Positions 26,887-37,792 of a DNA stretch of 64,000 nt are shown one piece after another. The notes under the pieces were generated by a model. That model was not told where the DNA came from. It was given only the letters and a program-made list of their open reading frames with translations, and searched no databases. Position 1 is the stretch's first letter. The number at the start of each line of letters is the position of its first letter. The DNA lies in contig JALQCY010000001.1 of assembly GCA_023241745.1 (NCBI GenBank), positions 62,001-126,000 on the forward strand. Reading direction: 5' to 3'. The position numbers and the translations under genes were made by a program. This DNA is from Isoptericola peretonis. Its GTDB lineage: Bacteria > Actinomycetota > Actinomycetes > Actinomycetales > Cellulomonadaceae.

Positions 26887-28176
26887 CTACTCCTTGGTGT
26901 AGGCGGTGCCCGACGCGGCGGGCGCGCGCGACTTGCCGACCAGCCCGGCGACCGCGAACAGGGTCACCAGGTACGGCAGCATGAGCATGAACTGGCTCGG
27001 CACGGGCGACCCGACCACCGACAGCACGTTCTGCAGGTTCGTCGCGAAGCCGAACAGCAGGCCCGCCAGCGCGGCGCGCAGCGGGTCCCACTTGCCGAAG
27101 ATGACCGCGGCGAGGGCGATGAAGCCGGCCCCGGCCGTCATCTCGCGCCCGAACTGGTTGATCGACACCACGGTGTAGAAAGCGCCGCCGAACCCGACCA
27201 CGGCCCCACCGATGAGCACGGCGCGGTAGCGCGCGCGAAGCACGTCGATACCCACGGTGTCGGCCGCCTTGGGGTGCTCCCCGACGGCACGCACGCGCAG
27301 GCCCCAGCGGGTGCGGAACAGCGCGAACCACACCGCAGCGACCGCGACGAACATCAGGTAGACGACGATCGTCTGGTTGAACAGCACCGGCCCGATGATC
27401 GGGATGCGCTCGAGCAGCGGGATCGGCAGCCGCTCGAAGCGCACCGTCGTGTTGAGCGTCTCGGCGTTGGGGACCAGCAGCTCCGAGTAGAAGAAGCTCG
27501 TCAGGCCGATGACCAGCACGTTGAGGACGACGCCGACGATCACCTGGTTGACGCGGTAGGTGATGGTGAACAGCCCCAGGACGAGCGCGACCAGCGCGCT
27601 CGCCAGCACGGCCGCCACCAGGCCCGCCCACGGGCTGTTCGTCAGCGAGCCGACGATCGCGGCCACGAAGGCGCCCGCGAGCAGCTGGCCCTCGATGGCG
27701 ATGTTCACCACTCCGGCGCGCTCGCCGATCACACCGCCCAGCGCGCCGTAGACGAGCGGCACGGCCAGGCCGACGGCCCCGCCCAGCAGCCCGACGACCG
27801 ACAGGTCGCGGGGGCTGCCCGCCGCCGCCCACGCGAGGAAGCCCACCAGCAGCGCGGCGGCGAAGAGCGCGACGGCCCAGACGGGCACCGGCCTCCGCGC
27901 GCGGGTCCGCAGGACCGCGAGGCCGACCACCACGAGCCCGACGACCCCGCACACCCAGGCCGTGGCCATCGCGGGCACGACGATCGTGGACAGCACCACG
28001 AAGTCGGTGCTGGTCGAGAGCGCGAACCGGGCCGAGCCCTCGTGGGGGGCGAGGAGCAGCAGCAGCGCGTACAGGGCGAGGACGACGCCCAGGCCGATGA
28101 CGGCCTTCCACGTCACGGGGGCGACGGTACGGGGAGCGGCCCCGTGCCCCGCGGTGTCGACGGTCGTGGCGGTCAT
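26887..28176 (-). CDS. ABC transporter permease, BMP-type nucleoside importer (second subunit)
   Basis: 429 aa from ATG 28176. Branched-chain-amino-acid-type permease fold with about nine to ten spans. The first third is an extra N-terminal membrane block (GLGVVLALYALLLLLAP and neighbours). The core carries YGALGGVIGERAGVVNIAIE, the family hallmark near the first conserved loop, then GLRVRAVGEHPKAADTVGID, the cytoplasmic ATPase-contact loop. It pairs with the 464-aa permease upstream (ATGA overlap) and matches the YufQ/NupQ class of guanosine importers. Its stop is 2 nt before cdd. Confidence 0.9.
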   Translation of the reverse strand: MTATTVDTAGHGAAPRTVAPVTWKAVIGLGVVLALYALLLLLAPHEGSARFALSTSTDFVVLSTIVVPAMATAWVCGVVGLVVVGLAVLRTRARRPVPVWAVALFAAALLVGFLAWAAAGSPRDLSVVGLLGGAVGLAVPLVYGALGGVIGERAGVVNIAIEGQLLAGAFVAAIVGSLTNSPWAGLVAAVLASALVALVLGLFTITYRVNQVIVGVVLNVLVIGLTSFFYSELLVPNAETLNTTVRFERLPIPLLERIPIIGPVLFNQTIVVYLMFVAVAAVWFALFRTRWGLRVRAVGEHPKAADTVGIDVLRARYRAVLIGGAVVGFGGAFYTVVSINQFGREMTAGAGFIALAAVIFGKWDPLRAALAGLLFGFATNLQNVLSVVGSPVPSQFMLMLPYLVTLFAVAGLVGKSRAPAASGTAYTKE

Positions 28177-29563
28177 GCCTGTCCCTCCTCGGTGCCGCGC
28201 GCGGCGTCGGCGCGGCGGCGGGCGGCGCGGCTGTCTCGTCGTCGGGGCGACCGTTCCGGCTGCGGCAGCCGGAAGATCGCCCGCACCAGCGGCGGCGCCG
28301 CGATGAACAGCACGATCAGCGACTGCACCACGAGCACGATCTCGATCGGGATGCCCTGCGCGGCCTGCATCGCGGAGCCGCCGGCCTTGAAGCCGCCGAA
28401 CAGGATGCCCGCACCGAGCACGCCCCACGGCGACGAACCGCCCAGCAGCGCCACGGTGATCGCGTCGAACCCGATGCCCGCGTCGATGTCGGCGCTGAAC
28501 CCGGTGGTCACGGTGCCGAGCACCTGCTGCGTGCCGGCCAGGCCCACCAGGCCGCCCGCCACGAGCATGACGAGCACGGTGGTGCGCGGCACGTCGATGC
28601 CGGCGACGCGCGCCGCCTTCGGGTTCTCCCCCACCGCGCGGAACGCGAAGCCCGTGCTGGAGCGGTTGAGCAGCCACCACACGCCGACGACGGCGAGCAG
28701 CGAGAGCACGAAGCCCCAGTGCAGGTTGTACCGGTCGCCGAGCAGCGGCGGCAGCACCGCGCTGTCCTGCATCGGCGGGGTCTTCGGGTTCGCCGAGCCG
28801 GGCGCCTGCATGAGCCCCGGCGTGGCCAGGAAGTAGGACAGCAGGTAGAACGCGACGTAGTTGAGCATGATCGTGACGATCACCTCGTGGGCGCCCGTGC
28901 GGGCCTTGAGCAGGCCCGCGATGCCGGCCCACAGCGCACCGGCGGCGACGCCCGCGACGAGGCACAGCAGCATGTGCCACGGGAACGGCAGGCCCGTGAC
29001 GCCGAACCCGATCCAGCCGGCGGCGGTGGCCGCCATGAGCATCTGCCCCTGGCCACCGATGTTGAACAGCCCGGCGCGGAACGCGAGAGCCACGCCGAGG
29101 CCCGCGGCGATGAGCGGCGTGGCGTTCGTGAGCGTCTGCGTCAGCGGCCGGATGCCCTGCGCGAACGAGTCCGCGCCGAAGTTGTAGACCGCTCCCTGGA
29201 ACAGCGCCGAGTAGGCGCCGCCCACGGCCTGGCCGATCGCGGCGAACGTGTCGGACGGACGCGAGAAGAAGTACGGCGCGGCGGCGATCACGTCCTCGTC
29301 CGTGACCACGATGAGGACCGACCCGGCGAGCACGGCGAGGACGATCGCGCCGAGCGCGACGGCCCACCCGCCGGACGTCGCGCGCCGCAGGGCGTCGCGC
29401 CAGCGCTCGCCGGACTCCTCGACGGTCGGCGCCTGCTCGCGCGCCGCCTCCTGCTCGAGCTCCTCCGCGAGCCCCGGCTCGGCCGCGGGGTCGACCGTCT
29501 CGAGCGCCTCGTCGAGCGGGTTGTCGGGTGGGCTGTCGGGCCTGCGCCCGGGCGTCTCGCCGC

Positions 29564-29567
<4 letters not shown>
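28173..29567 (-). CDS. ABC transporter permease, BMP-type nucleoside importer (first subunit)
   Basis: 464 aa from GTG 29567. The N-terminal 70 residues are acidic and disordered. Ten or so spans follow, with AFRAGLFNIGGQGQMLMAA and AFRAVGENPKAARVAGIDVP as the conserved permease loops. The C-terminal tail is Arg-rich (RSPRRRDSRAARRRADAA). It forms the heterodimeric channel with the next gene and is powered by the double ATPase upstream, whose stop overlaps its GTG. Known relatives are YufP/NupP and the purine nucleoside importers. Confidence 0.9.
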
Positions 29568-31108
<1,541 letters not shown>

Positions 31109-31201
31109 GCTCTGCCTTCCATCGATCGAGAGTCGTCAGGGGTCACCGGCGCACCGTGGTCAGCGTCTCATCGGGACTGCGTCGTCGCCGCCCCGCACAC
31201 G

Positions 31202-31246
31202 TCGTGCGCGGGCCCCGGGGAGAGTTCCCGCGGGGCCCGCGCACGA
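31202..31246 (-). terminator. 15-bp hairpin between BMP lipoprotein and its ABC genes
   Basis: A perfect 15-bp GC-rich stem (arms 31202-31216 and 31232-31246, core CGCGGGCCCC) with a 15-nt loop, in the 164-bp gap after the lipoprotein stop. There is no T tract. It probably acts as a leaky terminator or mRNA 3' stabiliser, giving more binding protein than transporter. Confidence 0.65.
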
Positions 31247-31272
31247 GCGTCACCGGTGTGCCGTCCTGGCGG

Positions 31273-32373
31273 TCACTCCTGGCCGGAGAGGTACGACGTG
31301 ACCTCGACCTCGCCGGAGATGATCTGCTCCTGGAGGGCCTTGACCTCCTCCATCAGGGCCGGGTCGACCTTGTCCTCGAAGTTGTGCAGCGGGGCCAGCC
31401 CCACGCCCTCGTTCTCCAGGGTGCCGACGTACGGCGTCGGGTCGAAGTTGTCCTGACCGGCCGCGAGCACCGCGTCGTAGGTCGAGACGTCCATCTTCTT
31501 GAGGATCGACGTCAGCACGTAGTCCTGCGTGGACGGGTCGGTCTCGAAGAAGTCCGCGTCGACACCGACGAGCGCGATCTCCTTGCCCGAGTCCTGGATC
31601 GCCGCGATGGCCGACTGGTAGATCGGGCCGCCGACCGGCAGCAGCACGTCGACGCCCTGGTCGATGATGTTCTGCGCGGTGGTCTTCGCGGTCTCGTTGG
31701 CCTCGAAGCCGCCCGTGAACGAGCCCTCCTCGCCGCCCGAGAAGCCGACGACCTCGACCTTCTCGCCCTTGGTCTCGTTGTAGTACTCGACGCCCTGCTT
31801 GAAGCCGTCCATGAAGATGGTCACGGTCGGGAACGGCTGGCCGCCGAACGTGCCCACCTTGCCGGTCTCCGAGTAGCCGGCCGAGAGGTAGCCGGCGAGG
31901 AACGCCGCCTGCGCCGTGTCGTACAGCAGCGGCTTGATGTTCTCGGCGTCGGCCTTGCCGTCGAAGTCCGCGTCCGCGGCGTCGTCGACGATGATGTAGT
32001 GGGTCTCCGGGTTCGCGGTCGCCGACTCGATCGTCGCGGCCGAGAGCGCGAAGCCGACCGACACGATGGCGTCGCAGTTCTGCCCGACGAGGGACTCCAG
32101 GTTCGGCTTGAAGTCGCTCTCGGACTGGGACTGCACCTCGACGGCCTCGGTGCCGAGCTCCTCGGCGGCCTTGACGACGCCCTGGTAGCTGAGCTGGTTG
32201 AAGCTCTTGTCGTCGAAACCGCCCTGGTCCGAGACGATGCACGGCTTGAAGTCGCTCGTCGCGGCCGCGCCGTTCCCGCCGTCGTCGCCGGACTCCTCGG
32301 GTGCCTCCGCACAGGCCGCCAGCGCGAGCGCGGCGACGCCGGCGAGGGCGGTGAGCTTGATCGCTCTCTTCAC
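31273..32373 (-). CDS. BMP family lipoprotein, nucleoside-binding component of the ABC importer
   Basis: 366 aa from GTG 32373, with AGGAG 6-7 nt upstream. A lipoprotein signal peptide with lipobox LALAAC places the lipidated Cys at 21, followed by a Gly/Asp/Asn-rich linker. The Bmp/TmpC domain begins CIVSDQGGFDDKSFNQLSYQ, with VGFALSAATIE, KVGTFGGQPFPTVTIFMDGF and LVGVDADFFETDPS. The conserved DKSFNQ and GVDAD segments contact nucleosides in known BMP proteins. It is anchored outside the membrane and feeds the permeases that follow. Codon use is a little more AT-rich and uniform, as expected for a highly expressed gene. Confidence 0.93.
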   Translation of the reverse strand: MKRAIKLTALAGVAALALAACAEAPEESGDDGGNGAAATSDFKPCIVSDQGGFDDKSFNQLSYQGVVKAAEELGTEAVEVQSQSESDFKPNLESLVGQNCDAIVSVGFALSAATIESATANPETHYIIVDDAADADFDGKADAENIKPLLYDTAQAAFLAGYLSAGYSETGKVGTFGGQPFPTVTIFMDGFKQGVEYYNETKGEKVEVVGFSGGEEGSFTGGFEANETAKTTAQNIIDQGVDVLLPVGGPIYQSAIAAIQDSGKEIALVGVDADFFETDPSTQDYVLTSILKKMDVSTYDAVLAAGQDNFDPTPYVGTLENEGVGLAPLHNFEDKVDPALMEEVKALQEQIISGEVEVTSYLSGQE

Positions 32374-32419
32374 CTGTCGCTCCTGTCGATCGTTCGTCGG
32401 GCCAGGATCGTCCGGCCCG

Positions 32420-32442
32420 TCACCGTGGTGAGCCTAGTCACC
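32420..32442. promoter_or_regulatory. TCACC/GGTGA repeated half-sites over the BMP promoter
   Basis: TCACC-GT-GGTGA-GCCTAG-TCACC: three copies of one 5-bp half-site in alternating orientation, giving two overlapping palindromes. A minus-strand -10 TAGGCT (32431-32436) lies inside the second. The arrangement suits an operator for a nucleoside-responsive repressor; which one is unknown. Confidence 0.45.
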
Positions 32443-32532
32443 GCCGGGGGCGCCGAGAACCGCAACCGACGAACCCGCAGGAGTCGTTACCGAAGCGGTA
32501 TCGATGTCGCACCGACCGGACGCGCGGCTGGA

Positions 32533-32557
32533 ACCTGCCGGACACTTTCCGGCAGGT
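32533..32557 (-). terminator. hairpin ACCTGCCGG / CCGGCAGGT after the amidohydrolase gene
   Basis: A 9-bp perfect stem with a 7-nt loop, starting at the amidohydrolase stop codon. Same stem core as the hairpins at 9594 and 41278. Confidence 0.5.
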
Positions 32558-33774
32558 CAGGGCTGCAACGCGAAACGACCCAGCAGACGGGCGCCGACGC
32601 CGATCGCCCTCTCGTCCACGACGAGGTCGCCCTGGTGGATGTCGTAGCGCCGCTCCCCCGGCGTCCCCGTGCCGAGGCGCGCCATCGCGCCGGGCACCTT
32701 GGTGAGGTACCAGGCGAAGTCCTCGCCGCCCAGCGACTGCTCGGTCAGGACGACGCCGTCCGGGCCGAGCACGGCCGCGCCCGCCGCCTCCAGCGCGCCC
32801 GTCACGGCCGCGTCGTTGTCCACCGGCGGGACGCCGCGCGCGTGCCGCACGGTGACGTCCACCTCGTAGGGCGCCACGACCTGCTCCACCGCGTCGTGGA
32901 GCACCTGGCCCGCCCGCTCCCACGCGCGCACGTCGAGGCAGCGCAAGGTGCCGCCGACGGTGCCCGTGGCCGGGATCGCGTTGTGCGCGTTGCCCGCGTG
33001 CACGGCGCCCCACGTGAGGTTGACGCCGGAGCGCGGGTCGAGCCGGCGGCCCAGCACCGCGGGCACCTGCGTGATGACCTGGCCCAGCGCGTACACGACG
33101 TCCCCGGTCAGGTGCGGGCGCGAGGTGTGCCCGCCGGACGACGACAGCGTGACGGTCACCGTGTCCGAGGCCGCGGTGATGGGGCCGATGCGCGTACCGA
33201 CCTGGCCCACGTCCAGCTTGGGCTCGCAGTGCACCGCGGCGATGCGGTCCACCCCGTCGAGGGCGCCCTGCGCGACGACGTCGAGCGCGCCGCCGGGCAT
33301 GACCTCCTCCGCGGGCTGGAACACGAGCCGTACCCCGCGCTCGAGCAGCCCCTCGTCGTGCAGCGCGGCGAGGGCCAGCCCCGCCCCCAGGACGACGGTC
33401 GTGTGCACGTCGTGCCCGCACGCGTGGGCGACGCCCGGGACGACGGACTGGAACGGCAGGCCGCACGAGTCGTCGAGAGGCAGGGCGTCGATGTCGGCGC
33501 GTAGCGCCACCCTGCCCAGCCCGCCCGGCGAGCGGTCGGGGCCGACGTCGCACACGAGCCCCGTGCCCTCGAGCAGCCGCGGCTCCAGACCGGCGGCGCG
33601 CAGCCGGTCGGCGACCAGCGCCGTGGTGCGCACCTCCTGCCGCCCCAGCTCGGGGTGGGCGTGCACGTCGCGGCGGATCTCCACCAGCTCGGGCTCGAGC
33701 GCGGTGACGACCTCGTCCAGCCGGCGCCCGGCCACGGACCCCTCCGGCGTGCCCGGCGTGCCCGCGGCGCTCAC
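32557..33774 (-). CDS. M20 family amidohydrolase / N-acyl amino acid deacylase
   Basis: 405 aa from GTG 33774, overlapping the manC stop (GTGA). IRRDVHAHPELGRQEVRTT at the N-terminus, ACGHDVHTTVVLGAGLAL with the metal-binding Cys/His pair, VFQPAEEVMPGGA (catalytic Glu pair) and AAVHCEPKLDVGQVG fit M20D enzymes, the family of IAA-amino acid and hippurate hydrolases. The dimerisation lid starts near SSSGGHTSRPHLTGD. GGEDFAWYLTKVPGA carries the last metal ligand. The natural substrate is unclear. Cytoplasmic. Confidence 0.9.
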   Translation of the reverse strand: MSAAGTPGTPEGSVAGRRLDEVVTALEPELVEIRRDVHAHPELGRQEVRTTALVADRLRAAGLEPRLLEGTGLVCDVGPDRSPGGLGRVALRADIDALPLDDSCGLPFQSVVPGVAHACGHDVHTTVVLGAGLALAALHDEGLLERGVRLVFQPAEEVMPGGALDVVAQGALDGVDRIAAVHCEPKLDVGQVGTRIGPITAASDTVTVTLSSSGGHTSRPHLTGDVVYALGQVITQVPAVLGRRLDPRSGVNLTWGAVHAGNAHNAIPATGTVGGTLRCLDVRAWERAGQVLHDAVEQVVAPYEVDVTVRHARGVPPVDNDAAVTGALEAAGAAVLGPDGVVLTEQSLGGEDFAWYLTKVPGAMARLGTGTPGERRYDIHQGDLVVDERAIGVGARLLGRFALQP

Positions 33775-34913
33775 AGCACGTCCTCCCGACCGTGCTCGCG
33801 CATCGCGTCGACCATGTCCTTGACCTGCTGGGCGCGGGCGCGGGTGGTCACGAGCAGGGCGTCGGGGGTGTCGACCACGACGACGTCGTCGATGCCGAGC
33901 AGCGCCACGACCCGGTCGCCGCCGGGCACCACGACCGACCCTGCCGACTGCACGCGGACCACGTCCGCGGGGTCGCCGAGCACCTTGGACCCGCCGTCGT
34001 CGTCCGACGGCAGGAGCGCCGCGAGCGAGTTGAAGTCGCCGACGTCGTCCCAGCCGAAGGTGCCGGGCACCACCGCGACGCCGCCCTCCGCGGCGACGGG
34101 CTCGGCGACGGCGTGGTCGATCGCGATCTTCTCCAGGCCGGGCCACACCCGGGCGACCACGTCCGCGCGGTCCGGCGTGTCCCAGGCCCGGGCGATCGTC
34201 CGCAGGCCGTCGTGCAGGTCCGGGCGCAGCCGGGCGAGGTGCCCGAGAAGCACCGACGAGCGCGCGACGAAGATGCCGGCGTTCCACCGGTACTCGCCCG
34301 AGGCGACGTACTCGCGCGCCGTCGCCGCGTCGGGCTTCTCCGTGAAGCCCCGCGCGTGCAGGGCGCTCGGCGCGCCCTCGACACCCAGGGGGTCGCCGCT
34401 GCGCACGTAGCCGAACGCGACGGAGGGCCGCGAGGCGGCGATGCCGATCGTCACGACGTACCCGGCGCGGGCCGCCGCGACGGCCTCGCGGACGGCGGCG
34501 TCGAACGAGGCGCTGCCGGAGACCACCTGGTCCGCGGCGAAGGAGCCGACCACGACGTCGCCGTGCCGCTCCTCGAGCACGGCCGCGGCCAGGCCGATGG
34601 CGGCCATGGAGTCGCGCGGGGACGGCTCGGCCAGCACGACGTCCGGGCCGAGCTCGGGCAGCTGCTCGCGCGCGGCGGAGACGTGGTGCTCCCCCGTGAC
34701 GAGCACCACCCCGTCGGGGCCGGCCAGGGGTCGGAGCCGGTCCACGGTGCCCTGCAGCAACGTGCGACCCGCTCCGGTGAGGTCGTGCAGGAACTTCGGC
34801 GCCCCCGCGCGCGACAGCGGCCACAGCCGGGTGCCGGCGCCCCCCGCGGGAACCACGGCGTAGAACCCGGGCACGGGGCCCGCCGACCGGGAGGGGGGTG
34901 CCGCAGTGCTCAT
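33771..34913 (-). CDS. manC: mannose-1-phosphate guanylyltransferase
   Basis: 380 aa from ATG 34913. Makes GDP-mannose from mannose-1-phosphate and GTP for glycoconjugates and cell-envelope mannans. PAGGAGTRLWPLSRAGAPKFL is represented by the signature GGAGTRLWPLSR near residue 24. GSFAADQVV, GFTEKPDAATA and YRWNAGIFVA are the metal and sugar contacts, and GTFGWDDVGDFNSL closes the active site. A nucleotidyltransferase domain with a short C-extension; no isomerase domain. A TATGCT box lies 6 nt before the start. It diverges from the sdh operon. Confidence 0.93.
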   Translation of the reverse strand: MSTAAPPSRSAGPVPGFYAVVPAGGAGTRLWPLSRAGAPKFLHDLTGAGRTLLQGTVDRLRPLAGPDGVVLVTGEHHVSAAREQLPELGPDVVLAEPSPRDSMAAIGLAAAVLEERHGDVVVGSFAADQVVSGSASFDAAVREAVAAARAGYVVTIGIAASRPSVAFGYVRSGDPLGVEGAPSALHARGFTEKPDAATAREYVASGEYRWNAGIFVARSSVLLGHLARLRPDLHDGLRTIARAWDTPDRADVVARVWPGLEKIAIDHAVAEPVAAEGGVAVVPGTFGWDDVGDFNSLAALLPSDDDGGSKVLGDPADVVRVQSAGSVVVPGGDRVVALLGIDDVVVVDTPDALLVTTRARAQQVKDMVDAMREHGREDVL

Positions 34914-34919
34914 GGGGGC

Positions 34920-34925
34920 AGCATA
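34920..34925 (-). promoter_or_regulatory. leaderless -10 box TATGCT for manC
   Basis: TATGCT on the minus strand lies 6 nt before ATG 34913. Confidence 0.45.
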
Positions 34926-35009
34926 GGCATGCTGACGCGCCGGCCGTCCGCGACGTCTCCCCTGTGGAATAGGTCACGAAACACCCGGGGCCGTCCCGGT
35001 TTGCCGGAC

Positions 35010-35048
35010 CTCGTGTGCCACGAGACGACCGGATGTCACTACAGTGAC
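35010..35048. promoter_or_regulatory. two palindromes in the sdh promoter region
   Basis: CTCGTG-TGC-CACGAG (35010-35024) and GTCACT-AC-AGTGAC (35035-35048) are perfect inverted repeats 10 bp apart, 45-83 bp before sdhC. A TACAGT -10-like hexamer (35040-35045) sits inside the second. Both could be operator sites controlling succinate dehydrogenase. Confidence 0.45.
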
Positions 35049-35092
35049 GGTGAACGGAATCCCCACAGAATCCGCCAACGGAGGCTCCCCCC

Positions 35093-35476
35093 GTGCCTAC
35101 AGCACCTGCTGGCACGCTCTACCGCGGCCGTGAAGGCATGTGGTCCTGGGTCGCGCATCGCGTGACCGGCGTGCTCATCTTCTTCTTCCTCCTCGTGCAC
35201 ATCCTGGACACTGCGCTCGTCCGGGTCTCGCCCGAGGCCTACAACGCCGTCATCGGGACGTACCAGACGCCGATCATGGGACTCGGGGAGGCCGGCCTGG
35301 TGGCCGCGATCGTCTTCCACGCGTTCAACGGCATCCGCGTGATCCTCGTCGACTTCTGGGCCAAGGGCCCGAAGTACCAGAAGGCGATGCTCTGGGTCGT
35401 CGTCGGGCTGTTCGTCGTGACGATGGCCGGCTTCCTGCCGCGGCACCTGATGAACGTCTTCGGAGGTGGGCACTGA
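35093..35476 (+). CDS. sdhC: succinate dehydrogenase cytochrome b556 subunit
   Basis: 127 aa from GTG 35093, with CGGAGG 8 nt upstream. Membrane anchor with three spans. MWSWVAHRVTGVLIFFFLLV and HILDTALV carry the conserved S-x-x-x-R-x-TG quinone and heme region of the first helix. FHAFNGIRVILVDFW holds the heme-ligand His region of the second. With SdhD it anchors the flavoprotein and iron-sulfur subunits to the membrane and passes electrons to menaquinone. The TGATG overlap couples it to sdhD. Confidence 0.93.
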   Translation: MPTAPAGTLYRGREGMWSWVAHRVTGVLIFFFLLVHILDTALVRVSPEAYNAVIGTYQTPIMGLGEAGLVAAIVFHAFNGIRVILVDFWAKGPKYQKAMLWVVVGLFVVTMAGFLPRHLMNVFGGGH

Positions 35477-35940
35477 TGGCTCAGACCCAGACCCCGTCCG
35501 CGATCGCGGCCCCCCGGTCGCCCTACGCGCGCCGCAAGACCACCCGCGGCAACTTCGAGCTGTACAGCTGGGTGTTCATGCGGGCGTCCGGCGTCGTGCT
35601 GCTCGTCCTCGTCTTCGGGCACCTCTTCGTCAACCTCATGGTCGGCGAGGGCGTGCACGCGATCGACTTCGCCTTCGTCGGCGGCAAGTGGTCCAGCCCG
35701 TTCTGGCAGGTCTGGGACCTGCTGATGCTCTGGCTCGCGATGATCCACGGCACCAACGGCGTGCGCACCATCGTCAACGACTACGCCCAGCGCGACTCCA
35801 CGCGCGGCGTGCTGAAGGTGCTGCTGTACCTGGCGTCCACGATCGTCGTCATCCTCGGCACGCTCGTGATCTTCACGTTCACGCCGTGCCCGCCGGGAGC
35901 CCCAGCCGAGCTCCTGCCGTCGATCTGCTTCCCGAACTAA
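35476..35940 (+). CDS. sdhD: succinate dehydrogenase hydrophobic membrane anchor subunit
   Basis: 154 aa from ATG 35476, sharing one nucleotide with the sdhC stop. A cytoplasmic tail with [20 protein letters not shown] precedes three spans. [13 protein letters not shown] and [15 protein letters not shown] supply the heme and quinone histidines seen in four-subunit actinobacterial enzymes. The C-terminus ends in a short periplasmic Cys/Pro segment ([19 protein letters not shown]). The sdhA start is 17 nt on. Confidence 0.92.
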   Translation: MAQTQTPSAIAAPRSPYARRKTTRGNFELYSWVFMRASGVVLLVLVFGHLFVNLMVGEGVHAIDFAFVGGKWSSPFWQVWDLLMLWLAMIHGTNGVRTIVNDYAQRDSTRGVLKVLLYLASTIVVILGTLVIFTFTPCPPGAPAELLPSICFPN

Positions 35941-35956
35941 GGACTGGCACCCCCCG

Positions 35957-37792
35957 ATGCAGACACACCAGTACGACGTCGTCATCGTCGGCGCAGGCGG
36001 CGCCGGCATGCGCGCGGCGCTCGAGGCCTCCGGCGAGGCCCGCACCGCCGTCATCTCGAAGCTCTACCCCACCCGCTCCCACACCGGCGCCGCGCAGGGC
36101 GGCATGGCCGCGGCCCTCGCGAACGTCGAGGAGGACAACTGGGAGTGGCACACGTTCGACACCGTCAAGGGCGGTGACTACCTGGTCGACCAGGACGCGG
36201 CGGAGATCCTCGCCAAGGAGGCCATCGACTCGGTCCTCGACCTGGAGAAGATGGGCCTGCCCTTCAACCGCACGCCCGAGGGTCGGATCGACCAGCGCCG
36301 GTTCGGCGGCCACACCCGCGAGCACGGCCAGGCGGCCGTGCGTCGCGCCTGCTACGCCGCGGACCGCACGGGCCACATGATCCTGCAGACCCTCTACCAG
36401 AACTGCGTGAAGCAGAACGTCGAGTTCTACAACGAGTTCTACGTGCTGGACCTGCTCACGGACCACGACCTCACCACCGAGGACCTGGCGGACGGCGCGG
36501 AGGTCAACGCGACCGGCGTCGTGGCCTACGACCTGGCCAGCGGCGAGATCCACGTGTTCCAGGCGAAGGCGATCATCTTCGCCACCGGCGGCGCCGGCAA
36601 GATCTTCAAGACGACGTCGAACGCGCACACCCTGACGGGCGACGGCATGGCGCTGGCGTACCGCCGTGGCCTGCCGCTCGAGGACATGGAGTTCTTCCAG
36701 TTCCACCCGACGGGCCTCGCCGGCCTGGGCATCCTCCTCTCGGAGGCGGCCCGCGGCGAGGGCGGCATCCTGCGCAACTCCGAGGGCGAGCGCTTCATGG
36801 AGCGCTACGCCCCCACCATCAAGGACCTCGCGCCGCGCGACATCGTCGCCCGCTCGATGGCCAACGAGGTGCGCGAGGGCCGCGGCGCCGGCCCGAACAA
36901 GGACTACGTGCTGCTCGACCTGACGCACCTGGAGCCCGCGCACATCGACGCGAAGCTGCCGGACATCACCGAGTTCGCGCGCACCTACCTCGGCATCGAG
37001 CCGTACACCGAGCCGGTGCCCGTGTACCCCACGGCGCACTACGCGATGGGCGGCGTGCCGACCAACGTGGCCGGCGAGGTGCTGCGCGACGGCCACAACG
37101 TCGTCAAGGGCCTCTACGCGGCCGGCGAGGTCGCGTGCGTGTCCGTGCACGGCTCGAACCGCCTCGGCACCAACTCCCTGCTCGACATCAACGTCTTCGG
37201 CAAGCGCGCCGGCCGCTCGGCCGCCGCGTACGCGAAGACGGTCGCGCAGCACAAGGAGCTGCCGGAGAACCCGACGGCCCGCGTCGAGGCGCAGCTCGCC
37301 GAGATGCGCGACCGCCCCGAGGGCGAGCGGGTGGCGGACGTCCGCAAGGCGCTGCAGGAGACCATGGACGCCAACGCCCAGGTCTTCCGCACCGGCGACT
37401 CCCTCAACGAGGCCCTGGCGGAGATCCGCGACCTGCAGAAGCGTTACCGCAACGTCTCCGTGCAGGACAAGGGCAAGCTGTTCAACACCGACCTGCTCGA
37501 GGCGATCGAGCTCGGGTTCCTGCTGGACATCGCCGAGGTCACCGTCGTCGCCGCCCTCAACCGCAAGGAGTCGCGCGGCGGGCACTACCGGGAGGACTTC
37601 CCGAACCGCGACGACGCGAACTACATGCTGCACACGATGGCGTACCGCCGTCCGACGTCGGCCTCCGACGCCGCCGACGGGCACGTCGCGGGCTACTTCG
37701 ACCACGTCGAGGACTTCGGGGACTACAAGGTCGTCCTCGGGTCCAAGCCCGTCACCCAGACGCGCTACGAGCCGATGGAGCGGAAGTACTGA
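35957..37792 (+). CDS. sdhA: succinate dehydrogenase flavoprotein subunit
   Basis: 611 aa from ATG 35957. Oxidises succinate to fumarate with covalently bound [23 protein letters not shown] is the FAD dinucleotide fold. [15 protein letters not shown] contains the His that carries [23 protein letters not shown] and [19 protein letters not shown] form the dicarboxylate site with its catalytic Arg. [20 protein letters not shown] and the C-terminal [16 protein letters not shown] are conserved. Length is standard. Part of a four-gene TCA-cycle and respiratory operon. Confidence 0.97.
   Translation: MQTHQYDVVIVGAGGAGMRAALEASGEARTAVISKLYPTRSHTGAAQGGMAAALANVEEDNWEWHTFDTVKGGDYLVDQDAAEILAKEAIDSVLDLEKMGLPFNRTPEGRIDQRRFGGHTREHGQAAVRRACYAADRTGHMILQTLYQNCVKQNVEFYNEFYVLDLLTDHDLTTEDLADGAEVNATGVVAYDLASGEIHVFQAKAIIFATGGAGKIFKTTSNAHTLTGDGMALAYRRGLPLEDMEFFQFHPTGLAGLGILLSEAARGEGGILRNSEGERFMERYAPTIKDLAPRDIVARSMANEVREGRGAGPNKDYVLLDLTHLEPAHIDAKLPDITEFARTYLGIEPYTEPVPVYPTAHYAMGGVPTNVAGEVLRDGHNVVKGLYAAGEVACVSVHGSNRLGTNSLLDINVFGKRAGRSAAAYAKTVAQHKELPENPTARVEAQLAEMRDRPEGERVADVRKALQETMDANAQVFRTGDSLNEALAEIRDLQKRYRNVSVQDKGKLFNTDLLEAIELGFLLDIAEVTVVAALNRKESRGGHYREDFPNRDDANYMLHTMAYRRPTSASDAADGHVAGYFDHVEDFGDYKVVLGSKPVTQTRYEPMERKY

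Noticed and set aside
32374..32440. A purine riboswitch in the BMP leader
   Set aside because: From the TAGGCT -10 the leader would be about 50 nt, too short for a purine aptamer, and no three-way junction is visible.
35879..37705. A 608-codon minus-strand frame opposite sdhA
   Set aside because: Antisense shadow of an unmistakable sdhA. Composition is Val/Arg/His-rich without motifs.
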